Shown: positions 7,142 to 12,988 of the stretch, piece after piece
How positions within the stretch are numbered: position 1 is the first letter of the stretch
How the letters are laid out: every line of letters starts with the position of its first letter
Translations under genes and position numbers: made by a program
DNA from: an uncultured Chloroflexota bacterium
GTDB lineage: Bacteria; Chloroflexota; Anaerolineae; Anaerolineales; Villigracilaceae
Direction: 5' to 3'
Assembly (NCBI GenBank): GCA_903837815.1
Contig: CAILWD010000547.1
Location: 1 to 13,990, forward strand
DNA length: 13,990 nucleotides
The notes under the pieces: generated by a model
The model's input: the letters and a program-made list of their open reading frames with translations, nothing else
What the model was told of the DNA's origin: nothing
The model's database searches: none

Positions 7142-7330
7142 TTACATCACTTCGCGCACAGCCTTGCGGATTTCCAATTCCCAATCCTGCCCTGGGAGGA
7201 GCTTTTCCTTGTCGAGCCACGCGTCTACGCCGTCTTGGGTCAGGCGGGTGTAGAGTCCACGCACGGGGTCACGGTCCGCGTGGGCGTGGCAGAGAAAGAC
7301 TTTGACTGGGCGTTTATCAGATATTGGCAT
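7142..7330 (-). pseudogene. Truncated TIR-domain gene (N-terminal 62 codons only)
   Basis: The frame from ATG 7330 encodes KVFLCHAHADRDPVRGLY, DGVDAWLDKEKLLPGQDW and ELEIRKAVREV, a textbook first half of a bacterial TIR_2-type domain (strand A, BB-loop region, helix C). It then stops at TAA 7144-7142 after Val-Met. A complete TIR domain needs about 130 residues, so the strands and the catalytic Glu region that follow are missing. The break coincides with the A+T-rich SEFIR-WD40 gene and its promoter, which suggests that arrival of that gene, or a deletion, removed the 3' part. A TATAAT (7356-7351) still lies in front, so a short peptide could be made. A deliberately small protein is possible but less likely. 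Confidence 0.75.
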
Positions 7331-7350
7331 GGTTTGTCCGCGATGAAATA

Positions 7351-7356
7351 ATTATA
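7351..7356 (-). promoter_or_regulatory. -10 box of the truncated TIR gene
   Basis: TATAAT on the minus strand (7356 to 7351), in the context GGGCGTATAATTAT, predicts a start near 7344 and a 14-nt leader before ATG 7330. The GGCGTATAATT phrase recurs before the PKD-like gene at 8661-8666. No Shine-Dalgarno sequence precedes the ATG. Confidence 0.45.
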
Positions 7357-7364
7357 CGCCCGTA

Positions 7365-7895
7365 TTATTTTGGAATAAGATTCGGGTTTTCATCATCGTC
7401 CGCCCACCGTGTTGGGTTGGCTTCGATGTAACGGGAAATCCTGTCCATTTCGGATTCGTTGCGGATGATCCGCTCGTAATAATTGCGTTGCCAGACAACC
7501 TGTCCTTCGGTATCACGCAACAAATTGATCTGTTTGGTTGAAACTGTTTTGAATGCGCCGATTAATCCGCCCAATGGTTTGTGTTTGATTGGCGACGTAG
7601 GGGCGGGTCGCGACCCGCCCCTACCATCATGGATTACCAAAATTCCATGATGGTGATTTGGCATAATTATCCATGCGCCCAATTCAACATATTCATATTG
7701 TGTTTCCAACCATTTCCATTTCTCGGCAACGATCTTTCCAAAATCATTCAACGCCATCTCCCCATCCACAATTTCCCCGAATAACATCTCACGCTGCCAG
7801 GCGACAATGGTGACGAAATACGCGCCAGCCTGTGAATAGTCATATTCTTTCAGGCGTATGGAATGGCGGTGATGGACACTAGGATCGAATTTCAT
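7365..7895 (-). CDS. REP-associated tyrosine transposase (RAYT, Y1 HUH family)
   Basis: The 176-residue protein matches the RAYT/TnpA_REP group of single-strand-specific Y1 nucleases related to IS200/IS605 transposases. It has SIRLKEYDYSQAGAYFVTI at the start, the metal-binding HUH-type motif MPNHHHGI (H81-H83), and WQRNYYERIIRNESEMDRI with the presumed nucleophilic tyrosine (Y139 or Y140), then the RYIEANPTRW tail. Family members recognise hairpin REP sequences and are thought to mobilise them; they are usually single-copy and domesticated. Unusually, codons 91-100 (GRGGSRPAPT) are formed by a 28-bp perfect palindrome that looks like the enzyme's own REP substrate. The gene begins 20 bp after the PKD-like gene ends, has no -10 box of its own that I can see, and so is probably co-transcribed with it. 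Confidence 0.9.
   Translation of the reverse strand: MKFDPSVHHRHSIRLKEYDYSQAGAYFVTIVAWQREMLFGEIVDGEMALNDFGKIVAEKWKWLETQYEYVELGAWIIMPNHHHGILVIHDGRGGSRPAPTSPIKHKPLGGLIGAFKTVSTKQINLLRDTEGQVVWQRNYYERIIRNESEMDRISRYIEANPTRWADDDENPNLIPK
7597..7624. repeat. 28-bp perfect REP-like palindrome inside the RAYT gene
   Basis: GTAGGGGCGGGTCG (7597-7610) is followed directly by its exact reverse complement (7611-7624), so the DNA or RNA can fold into a strong G+C hairpin. It lies between the HUH and tyrosine motifs and contributes residues 91-100 without disturbing the frame. Its first nine bases, GTAGGGGCG, are the same as the ends of the element within GlyRS at 3161-3254. Confidence 0.9.
7623..7654. repeat. 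11-bp inverted repeat over the HUH-motif codons
   Basis: ACCATCATGGA (7623-7633) and TCCATGATGGT (7644-7654) are exact reverse complements separated by 10 bases. The second arm lies in the codons for the HHHG catalytic motif, the first in the codons for HDG just before the palindrome at 7597-7624, which it overlaps by two bases. It could extend the hairpin structure of this messenger. Confidence 0.6.
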
Positions 7896-7915
7896 GTTGG
7901 GCTTTGAAAACCACC

Positions 7916-8575
7916 CTACTTCACATCGACTGTCACACCATCGTCATCACAAACTTCCCCGCGACAAACATACACAGAGACAAAATAAATCCCCTTTGCC
8001 CCAAAGTTGTACGACAACAAGCCATCGTTATTGCTCATCCTTTTGATAAATTTACTGTTGCAATAGACCTCAAAGTCATAGGAACAAAAACGGTTCATCC
8101 CGCAGACAGAGGTTCCTCCATCGGCAAATGTGACAAAGGACTCTCGCGCATCGAAATTAACTTTCAACGGAGCCTTACCTTCGTCAAGAGAGGATTGCAG
8201 AACCACAGACATCTGATGCCCCGCAGTGGCTGGCGTACTATCGGCAGTTGGGGTGAAAGTTGGAGGAGCGGCAGGCGTTTCCCATGTGTGGGTTGCCTGT
8301 ATAACAATCGGGGTAGCTGTCGAATATTCCAGCAACCACGGTGTGTTAGGCGAAACCGTCATAGTCAAGGTTGGTGTAGGGTCAGACAAAAGCCACTTTT
8401 CAATTAAAGAAGAATTCAGCAAAGCAACAATGATCGTGCCAATTGCGCCAATCAAAGCGACAAGGATCGTTGGATCCACCCTGCGCTTCTCGTTATTTGG
8501 CTCGTGTTTTAAGGGCTTTTCTGCTGTTACAGCTTCTTGTTTTTCAGGTGGAGATTCAGAAGTTTGGTTAGCCAT
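7916..8575 (-). CDS. Membrane-anchored extracytoplasmic protein with PKD-like domain, function unknown
   Basis: I do not recognise a specific family. The 219-residue product has a charged, Glu/Lys-rich cytoplasmic head (1-33, ending in KRR), one membrane helix (about 36-56, ILVALIGAIGTIIVALL), a Pro/Thr-rich spacer (about 66-118, with TPT and PAAPPTFTPT), and a C-terminal beta-rich domain (about 121-219). That domain resembles a PKD/Ig fold: GKAPLKVNFDARES, then YNFGAKGIYFVSVYV and GVTVDVK. It contains five cysteines (158, 164, 172, 204, 209) that could form disulfides outside the membrane. The positive-inside rule places the PKD-like part outside the cell membrane. A possible ribosome site AAAGGCGG lies about 9 nt before ATG 8575, and a TATAAT about 86 nt upstream. 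The RAYT gene follows after 20 bp. No partner reveals its role. Confidence 0.75.
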   Translation of the reverse strand: MANQTSESPPEKQEAVTAEKPLKHEPNNEKRRVDPTILVALIGAIGTIIVALLNSSLIEKWLLSDPTPTLTMTVSPNTPWLLEYSTATPIVIQATHTWETPAAPPTFTPTADSTPATAGHQMSVVLQSSLDEGKAPLKVNFDARESFVTFADGGTSVCGMNRFCSYDFEVYCNSKFIKRMSNNDGLLSYNFGAKGIYFVSVYVCRGEVCDDDGVTVDVK

Positions 8576-8660
8576 ACTTTATCCGCCTTTACATGGATGT
8601 TCCCGTTCATACACCTTACCTGGTTACGGTCAGGGACTTTCCAACTGTTTCAACAATAAA

Positions 8661-8666
8661 ATTATA
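8661..8666 (-). promoter_or_regulatory. -10 box of the PKD-like protein gene
   Basis: TATAAT on the minus strand (8666 to 8661) in the context GGCGTATAATTTT predicts a start near 8654 and a leader of about 79 nt, longer than for other genes here and compatible with the AAAGGCGG ribosome site before ATG 8575. A weak TTGTTC lies 19 bp upstream on the same strand (8691-8686). Confidence 0.4.
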
Positions 8667-8719
8667 CGCCTTTTAGGAAACTTATGAACAACAATTTCCT
8701 CCATCCCCCTCCCACAAGG

Positions 8720-8725
8720 TATACT
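8720..8725 (+). promoter_or_regulatory. -10 box immediately before the first PHP gene
   Basis: TATACT ends 10 bases before ATG 8736, so a start 7 bases past the box (near 8732) would give a leader of about 4 nt. There is no Shine-Dalgarno sequence and no clear -35. Confidence 0.45.
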
Positions 8726-8735
8726 CTCCCTCATC

Positions 8736-9437
8736 ATGGGCAAAGCGGACTTACACATTCACACCACCTACAGCATGGACGGGACCGCCAGCGTGCGCGA
8801 GGTGCTCGAGAGCGCCATCCGCGCCGGGCTGGACGTGATTGCCGTCACCGACCACAATGAGGTTTGCGGGGCGCTCGAAGCGCGGGAGGCTTGCGCCCGC
8901 TTCGGGGTGGAAATCGTTCCGGGGGTCGAGGTCAGCACGCGGGACGGGCATCTGGTGGCGCTCTTCGTCGACCAGAACATCCCCAGGAACATGTCAATCG
9001 TCGAGACCCTATTGCTCATCCGCGAGATGGGGGGAATTGCAATCGCCCCACATCCGCAGCAGCCCGTGCCAAACAGCATCACGCTGAAAAGCATCCAGAG
9101 GGCGCTCGAACATCCACTGGCGCGGCAGGCGCTGCTCGGCATCGAAGTCTGCAACATGAACCCTTCGCACAGCCCATATAACCGGCACTCGCAAGAAATC
9201 ACAGACGGGTTGCCGCTGGCGCATATCGCATCCAGCGACGCGCACATGGCTTCGATGATCGGTGCGGGGGTCACCCACTTCGAGGGCAGGACGGCACAGG
9301 ATTTGCTGCGGGCAATTCAACAACGCACCACCCGCCCAGAGCAGGTCAACCACGAGGACCCGCAGCGGGTTTTCCTCCGCTGGCTCAGGCTGTATTTCCG
9401 TCGGCAATTTCTGCATCCCAAACCATCCGGGCTATAA
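8736..9437 (+). CDS. PHP-domain metal-dependent phosphoesterase (paralogue 1)
   Basis: The 233-residue protein is a stand-alone PHP domain of the kind found in 3',5'-nucleoside bisphosphate phosphatases and small-RNA 5'-nucleases. The metal-binding signature is complete: DLHIH (D5, H7, H9), TDH (D39, H40), E65 in PGVEVST, HP (H106) and SDAH (D168, H170), as expected for a three-metal site. Known relatives hydrolyse nucleotide phosphoesters in the cytoplasm; the substrate cannot be read from the sequence. It is gap-free collinear over its first 109 residues with the second PHP protein at 11880, so the two are paralogues. Its stop codon lies inside the -10 box of the next gene, eight bases before that start. 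The start fits a nearly leaderless transcript. Confidence 0.88.
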   Translation: MGKADLHIHTTYSMDGTASVREVLESAIRAGLDVIAVTDHNEVCGALEAREACARFGVEIVPGVEVSTRDGHLVALFVDQNIPRNMSIVETLLLIREMGGIAIAPHPQQPVPNSITLKSIQRALEHPLARQALLGIEVCNMNPSHSPYNRHSQEITDGLPLAHIASSDAHMASMIGAGVTHFEGRTAQDLLRAIQQRTTRPEQVNHEDPQRVFLRWLRLYFRRQFLHPKPSGL

Positions 9438-9438
9438 T
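9433..9438 (+). promoter_or_regulatory. -10 box overlapping the stop codon of PHP gene 1
   Basis: TATAAT ends 7 bases before ATG 9446 and contains the TAA stop of the previous gene (9435-9437). The predicted start (about 9445) would make the reductase mRNA leaderless. The gene may also be read through from the PHP gene. No Shine-Dalgarno sequence is present. Confidence 0.5.
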
Positions 9439-9445
9439 CTCACAA

Positions 9446-10639
9446 ATGAACACCGCAGACATCCTCATCCTCGGCGGCGGACCCGCTGGACTCTCCACCG
9501 CGCTGCATCTGACACGGCTCGACCCGTCTTTCGCCCGCCGAATTTTGATTCTGGAAAAGGAACATTATCCCCGCCCCAAACTTTGCGCGGGCGGACTCAT
9601 CACCGACGCCGAAGTCATCCTCGAACGGCTTGGGCTGGACGTGACTCAAATTCCGCATGTGGACGTGGAGACGGCGCACTTCGACTTTGCGGGCAGGGGC
9701 TTGAAAATCCGCAACGGCAAGGGGCATTCCATCCGCGTCATCCGCCGCGACGAGTTCGACGCCTGGCTGGCAAAAAATACAGAGAATAGAGGAGTAGAGA
9801 TTAGAGAAGGCGTCACGGTCACGGCTGTGCTTCCCGACCCCGACGGCGTGACAGTGGAAACCGACGCGGGGACGTTCCGCGCCCAAATCGTGGTCGGCGC
9901 CGACGGCTCGAACGGCGTGACCCGCCGTTGTATCCTGCCCAATGAGCCGCTCTCCACTTCGCGCACGCTGGAGGTGGTCATTGCGAGCGCCGCGAAGCAA
10001 TCTCCCAATCCGCAGAGATTGCTTCGTCGGGGAGAGCGCCCTCCTCGCAATGACATTCACACAGACGCCTACTTCGACTTCTTCCCCGTGCCGCAAAACG
10101 TGGCGGGCTATGTTTGGGATTTCCCGACTCAGGTCAAAGGTCAACCCATGCGTTGTTGGGGAGTCTACGACTGCAACCTGCTGGCGAACTTCAAGCGTCC
10201 CGCGCTGAAAGACCTGCTTGCCGCAGAAATGTCGCGGCGCGGCTTCAACCTCGACGACTGCGAGATTCAAAGTCACCCCATCCGCTGGTACGAGCCGCAC
10301 AAACGAATCTCCGTGCCGCGTGTGTTGCTGGTGGGCGACGCAGCGGGCGTGGACTCGTTCTTCGGCGAGGGGCTGAGTCCCGCACTGGGCTACGGCGCAG
10401 TCGCCGCGCAGGAAATTGCGGAAAGTTTTCGGCGTAACGAATTCTCGTTTGGCAGGTACAAGAATCGGGTGGCGTTTGGCGGGCTGGGACAAACCCTCTT
10501 CGCGCGCTGGCTCACATCGCAAATCCTCTACCCGCTCAAATGGGCATGGTTCCAATTCCTCGTCTGGCGGATTCTCCAACCGCTGGTCATCGTCATTGCG
10601 TGGGTCTTCATCCTCAACTGGAGCAAGCGACTCAAATGA
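9446..10639 (+). CDS. FAD-dependent geranylgeranyl-reductase-family oxidoreductase
   Basis: The 397-residue flavoprotein starts with a dinucleotide-binding fold, ILILGGGPAG (GxGxxG at G10, G12, G15), followed by YPRPKLCAGGL (42-51), the PxxKxCxGG signature of geranylgeranyl reductases. The ADG motif is VVGADGSNGVTR (149-160) and the second FAD site is VLLVGDAAGVDSFFGEGL (293-310). Family enzymes saturate double bonds in isoprenoid chains of lipids, quinones or chlorophyll side chains; the substrate here is unknown. A hydrophobic C-terminus (about 362-391) suggests membrane association. Residues 178-203 (VIASAAKQS ... RPPRND) are exactly the translation of a 78-bp palindromic repeat, an in-frame insertion between the two FAD motifs. 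Its TGA overlaps the ATG of the acyltransferase gene (ATGA), so the two are probably translationally coupled and may act on the same lipid. Confidence 0.85.
   Translation: MNTADILILGGGPAGLSTALHLTRLDPSFARRILILEKEHYPRPKLCAGGLITDAEVILERLGLDVTQIPHVDVETAHFDFAGRGLKIRNGKGHSIRVIRRDEFDAWLAKNTENRGVEIREGVTVTAVLPDPDGVTVETDAGTFRAQIVVGADGSNGVTRRCILPNEPLSTSRTLEVVIASAAKQSPNPQRLLRRGERPPRNDIHTDAYFDFFPVPQNVAGYVWDFPTQVKGQPMRCWGVYDCNLLANFKRPALKDLLAAEMSRRGFNLDDCEIQSHPIRWYEPHKRISVPRVLLVGDAAGVDSFFGEGLSPALGYGAVAAQEIAESFRRNEFSFGRYKNRVAFGGLGQTLFARWLTSQILYPLKWAWFQFLVWRILQPLVIVIAWVFILNWSKRLK
9977..10054. repeat. 78-bp palindromic element forming 26 codons of the reductase
   Basis: The outer arms GTCATTGCGAG (9977-9987) and CTCGCAATGAC (10044-10054) are an 11-bp perfect inverted repeat. 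The inner arms CGAAGCAATCTC (9993-10004) and GAGATTGCTTCG (10015-10026) are a 12-bp perfect one with a 10-nt loop. The CATTGCGAG ... GAAGCAATC wording is a widespread bacterial miniature repeat, normally intergenic. Here it starts on a codon boundary, has a length divisible by three and contains no stop in this frame. Confidence 0.9.
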
Positions 10640-11751
10640 TCCCAGGTCTCGACGGCATCCGGGCGGTTGCCTTTCTCATCGTCTTCTTTTTTCACACGCG
10701 CAACCTGCCCTTCGGCTGGATGGGCGTGCAGTTATTCTTCGTGCTTTCGGGCTTCCTCATCACCGACATCCTGCTGCGGATGAAAGAAAAACTTCCGCGC
10801 CGCGAGTTCTTCGTCAAATTCTACGGGCGGCGTTTTCTGCGAATCTTTCCGCTGTATTATTTTTACCTCGCCCTGCTCACCGCACTGATTTTTTGGCTGC
10901 CCGCGCTCGATCTCAAAGGCGTCCGACCCGAACTCAACGAAGGCTTTCTGAATCAAATCTGGGTTTCGCTTTTTTACCTGTACGACTTTTTCCACGCCAG
11001 CGCCTTCTTCGAGCGCAGTCGCTTCTTCACCCACCTTTGGTCGCTTTCGGTCGAGGAGCAGTTTTATTTCATCTGGCCCCTGCTGATTTTTTTGACCCCG
11101 CGTGAAAAGTTCAAGCAGTTGTGTCTCACCTCCATCGGGCTGGGATTTTTCTTCCGCCTCGCCATCACCCTCGTGTACCGCGCCCAACTCCTCCCGAACC
11201 TGCTCCCCGACCCTCAGCAGGCGGTGAACGTTTTGCCTTTTTCGCATTTGGACGCTTTTGCCCTGGGCGCGTACATCACCCGCTTCGAGATTCCGCGTCC
11301 GCGCTGGCAGTTGGTTGCCCTCTCGATTTTCGTCCCCGCCGTCGGGCTGCTGACCGACTTCCTCCGCAAAGGGACTCTGACCTTTGCCCTCGGCTACGAC
11401 CTGCCCATGACGGGATTCTACAAAGAGGTCTGGGGCTACACCCTGTTAAATTATCTCTTCGCCGTGCTGATTTACAACGTGGCGCGGACGGGTTTTCTGA
11501 CGCGCCTGCTCGACATTCCGCCCCTGCGCTATCTGGGGAAAATCTCGTATGGCTTATACGTCTATCACTACGGAATCATCGCGCTGACCGCGGCGCTCTT
11601 CCGCAAGTACGAACTGGATTTTTCCATGCGCTCCCCGCAGATGTTCTTCGTCTCCTTCGGCGCGACTCTGTTGGTCGCTGCCGTCAGTTTTGCCCTGCTC
11701 GAAAAACCCATCACCGACTTGAAGGATAAACTCTTCCGCGTTTCGTCGTGA
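10636..11751 (+). CDS. Acyltransferase-3 family integral membrane protein (OafA/YrhL type)
   Basis: The 371-residue polytopic protein begins IPGLDGIRAVAFLIVFFFH, placing R9 and H20 in the R-x10-H pattern considered catalytic in AT3 acyltransferases. Then follow MGVQLFFVLSGFLITDILL, RRFLRIFPLYYFYL and HLWSLSVEEQFYFIWPLLIF, all hallmark segments, and about ten hydrophobic helices to the C-terminus (GLYVYHYGIIALTA, LLEKPI). Family members move acetyl or other acyl groups across the membrane onto sugars of O-antigens, exopolysaccharides or lipids. ATG 10636 is chosen because it opens the conserved N-terminus and overlaps the preceding stop by ATGA; the in-frame ATG at 10540 would add 32 residues lying within the reductase gene. 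Coupling to the reductase suggests joint work on an envelope lipid or glycan, an inference from context only. Confidence 0.9.
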   Translation: MIPGLDGIRAVAFLIVFFFHTRNLPFGWMGVQLFFVLSGFLITDILLRMKEKLPRREFFVKFYGRRFLRIFPLYYFYLALLTALIFWLPALDLKGVRPELNEGFLNQIWVSLFYLYDFFHASAFFERSRFFTHLWSLSVEEQFYFIWPLLIFLTPREKFKQLCLTSIGLGFFFRLAITLVYRAQLLPNLLPDPQQAVNVLPFSHLDAFALGAYITRFEIPRPRWQLVALSIFVPAVGLLTDFLRKGTLTFALGYDLPMTGFYKEVWGYTLLNYLFAVLIYNVARTGFLTRLLDIPPLRYLGKISYGLYVYHYGIIALTAALFRKYELDFSMRSPQMFFVSFGATLLVAAVSFALLEKPITDLKDKLFRVSS

Positions 11752-11766
11752 ATGAGCGAAAAGATA

Positions 11767-11838
11767 TTAACCACGGAGACACCGAGACGCGGAGTTTTTA
11801 AGTGATTTTCCTCAGTGTCTCAGCGCCTCCGTGGTTAA
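11767..11838. repeat. Palindromic repeat of the CCACGGAGAC family, copy 1
   Basis: TTAACCACGGAG (11767-11778) and CTCCGTGGTTAA (11827-11838) are a perfect 12-bp inverted repeat. Imperfect pairing continues inwards through ACACCGAGACGCGGAG and CTCAGTGTCTCAGCGC. The 72-bp hairpin follows the acyltransferase stop by 15 bases and precedes the second PHP promoter, so it may also help end the upstream transcript. A related copy lies at 12687-12753. Confidence 0.85.
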
Positions 11839-11864
11839 TCTTTTAAAGACCACATCACCCAAAA

Positions 11865-11873
11865 TGCTATAAT
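11865..11873 (+). promoter_or_regulatory. Extended -10 promoter before the second PHP gene
   Basis: TGCTATAAT combines the extended TGn element (11865-11867) with a consensus -10 (11868-11873). The start site expected 7 bases further on is base 11880, the A of the ATG itself, so a fully leaderless mRNA is predicted. This is the clearest of the promoters in the window. Confidence 0.6.
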
Positions 11874-11879
11874 CCGACT

Positions 11880-12641
11880 ATGGGATTCGCCGACCTTCAC
11901 ATCCACAGCGCCTACTCGCATGACGCCACTGTCACCGTCCGCGCCGTGCTCAAACAAGCCGCCGATATGGGTTTGGACGTCATCGCCGTCACCGATCACG
12001 ATGAGATTCGCGGCTCGCTCGAAGCCCGCGATCTCGCGCCCAAGTACGGCATCGAATCCATCCCCGCCGCCGAAGTCAGCACGAACGAAGGTCATCTGCT
12101 GGCGTTGTTCGTCGAGACCCTGCCGCCCGCAGGAATGTCGCTGGTGGAAACCCTGCTCTACATTGGCAGGCAGGGCGGGGTGGCGATTGCCGCGCACCCG
12201 TTCAATCAGTTTGGGGCCAGCCTTTCGGTGGCGGCAGTGGTGGGCGCGCTGGCAAATCCCCGCGCCAAGGGCGTTTTGAAAGGCTTGGAAACGCATAACA
12301 CCAGCACCAAGTCATTCAATGGGGTGGTTCAAAAACTGGCGGTTCACCTGCCGCTGGCAAAAATCGCCTCCAGCGACGCGCACAATTATTGGGGAATCGG
12401 CGCGGGGCGCACGGAGTTCCCCGGCGAGACCGCGCAGGATTTACGCAAAGCCCTCGACCAGATGACCACCGTCCCCATTCCCTACGAAGGCGATTTTTCG
12501 GCAAAAGAGATTCTCGGCTGGGGGCGGCGGCTCGCGCTGAAAACGCTGGGCTACGCCTCAGACAGCAAATCGGCAACCCAGCCCATCGACACCCAACCCA
12601 TGAGCAAATCCTTCATCCAGCGCACGCGGAAGAAAAAATAG
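11880..12641 (+). CDS. PHP-domain metal-dependent phosphoesterase (paralogue 2)
   Basis: The 253-residue protein has the full PHP metal set: DLHIH (D5, H7, H9), TDH (D39, H40), E65 in AAEVST, HP (H106) and SDAH (D166, H168). It shares with paralogue 1 the blocks GLDVIAVTDH, GHL(L/V)ALFV, MS(L/I)VETLL and HIASSDAH/KIASSDAH, with no gap in the first 109 residues, yet the rest has diverged considerably, so the duplication is old. It ends in a basic tail (SFIQRTRKKK) absent from paralogue 1, which might bind nucleic acid; this is inference. It probably hydrolyses a nucleotide or RNA phosphoester in the cytoplasm. The gene is bracketed by two related palindromic repeats (11767-11838 and 12687-12753) and is transcribed from its own extended -10 promoter. 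Confidence 0.88.
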   Translation: MGFADLHIHSAYSHDATVTVRAVLKQAADMGLDVIAVTDHDEIRGSLEARDLAPKYGIESIPAAEVSTNEGHLLALFVETLPPAGMSLVETLLYIGRQGGVAIAAHPFNQFGASLSVAAVVGALANPRAKGVLKGLETHNTSTKSFNGVVQKLAVHLPLAKIASSDAHNYWGIGAGRTEFPGETAQDLRKALDQMTTVPIPYEGDFSAKEILGWGRRLALKTLGYASDSKSATQPIDTQPMSKSFIQRTRKKK

Positions 12642-12686
12642 ACCTCTTGCTTAAGTGGTGGGCAGCCTATCTGAAAAACAATTTTG

Positions 12687-12753
12687 AACCACGAAGACAC
12701 TGAGGCACGGAGTTGTTATTTGGTTTTCTCTGTGTCTCCGTGTCTCGGTGGTT
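12687..12753. repeat. Palindromic repeat of the CCACGGAGAC family, copy 2
   Basis: The left arm AACCACGAAGACACTGAGG... (12687-12712) pairs imperfectly with ...TGTCTCGGTGGTT (12728-12753). Order and wording match copy 1 at 11767-11838, but with several substitutions on both arms. The loop is T-rich (GTTGTTATTTGGTTTT). Confidence 0.75.
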
Positions 12754-12790
12754 AGGCATTGGACTTTTGCAAGAGTTTAATACAATCGGG

Positions 12791-12820
12791 ACGCAGATAA
12801 ACGCTGATTTACGCTGATAT
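12791..12820 (+). repeat. Three tandem 10-mers, ACGC(A/T)GATNN
   Basis: ACGCAGATAA, ACGCTGATTT and ACGCTGATAT follow each other without spacers. This degenerate short tandem is of the sort found near the other palindromic families in the gap. No function is apparent. Confidence 0.65.
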
Positions 12821-12864
12821 GAAGAGAAGGGTAGGGCTACACTTAACCGTGGTCGCAATCTTTT

Positions 12865-12932
12865 GCCACGGATTAGCACAGATTTTCACGGATTTTAAAA
12901 CCCAATCTGTGAAAATCCGTGAAATTAGTGGC
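12865..12932. repeat. 68-bp inverted repeat, CACAGATTTTCACGGATT family
   Basis: The left arm (12865-12895, containing CACAGATTTTCACGGATTTT) and right arm (12904-12932, containing AATCTGTGAAAATCCGTG) form a long imperfect hairpin. Each arm also contains an internal near-duplication of the CACGGATT/CACAGATT word. Confidence 0.8.
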
Positions 12933-12988
12933 TGGTTTTTTGGGTTTGGAAGACTCCACAGTTTACTGCGGTGCTACCAAGAGAAGAA

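Noticed and set aside
8226..8687. 153-codon plus-strand frame opposite the PKD-like gene
   Set aside because: It is antisense to a coherent membrane-protein frame and runs through that gene's promoter; no motif supports it.
9772..9812. Possible further repeat (GAGAATAGAGGAGTAGAG) in the reductase at the NTENRGVEIREG codons
   Set aside because: The purine-rich stretch stands out in composition but has no inverted or exact direct repeat, so an insertion cannot be supported from the sequence alone.
9440..10579. 379-codon minus-strand frame opposite the reductase
   Set aside because: The plus-strand frame carries all FAD-binding motifs; this frame is a long antisense shadow of G+C-rich codons.
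10540..10635. Upstream ATG for the acyltransferase at 10540
   Set aside because: The extra 32 residues overlap the reductase gene in another frame, lack AT3 features, and the ATGA overlap at 10636 starts exactly at the conserved N-terminus.
12791..12820. CRISPR array or origin iterons from the tandem 10-mers
   Set aside because: Units are contiguous with no spacers, only three copies exist, they vary, and no cas, rep or dnaA gene is nearby.
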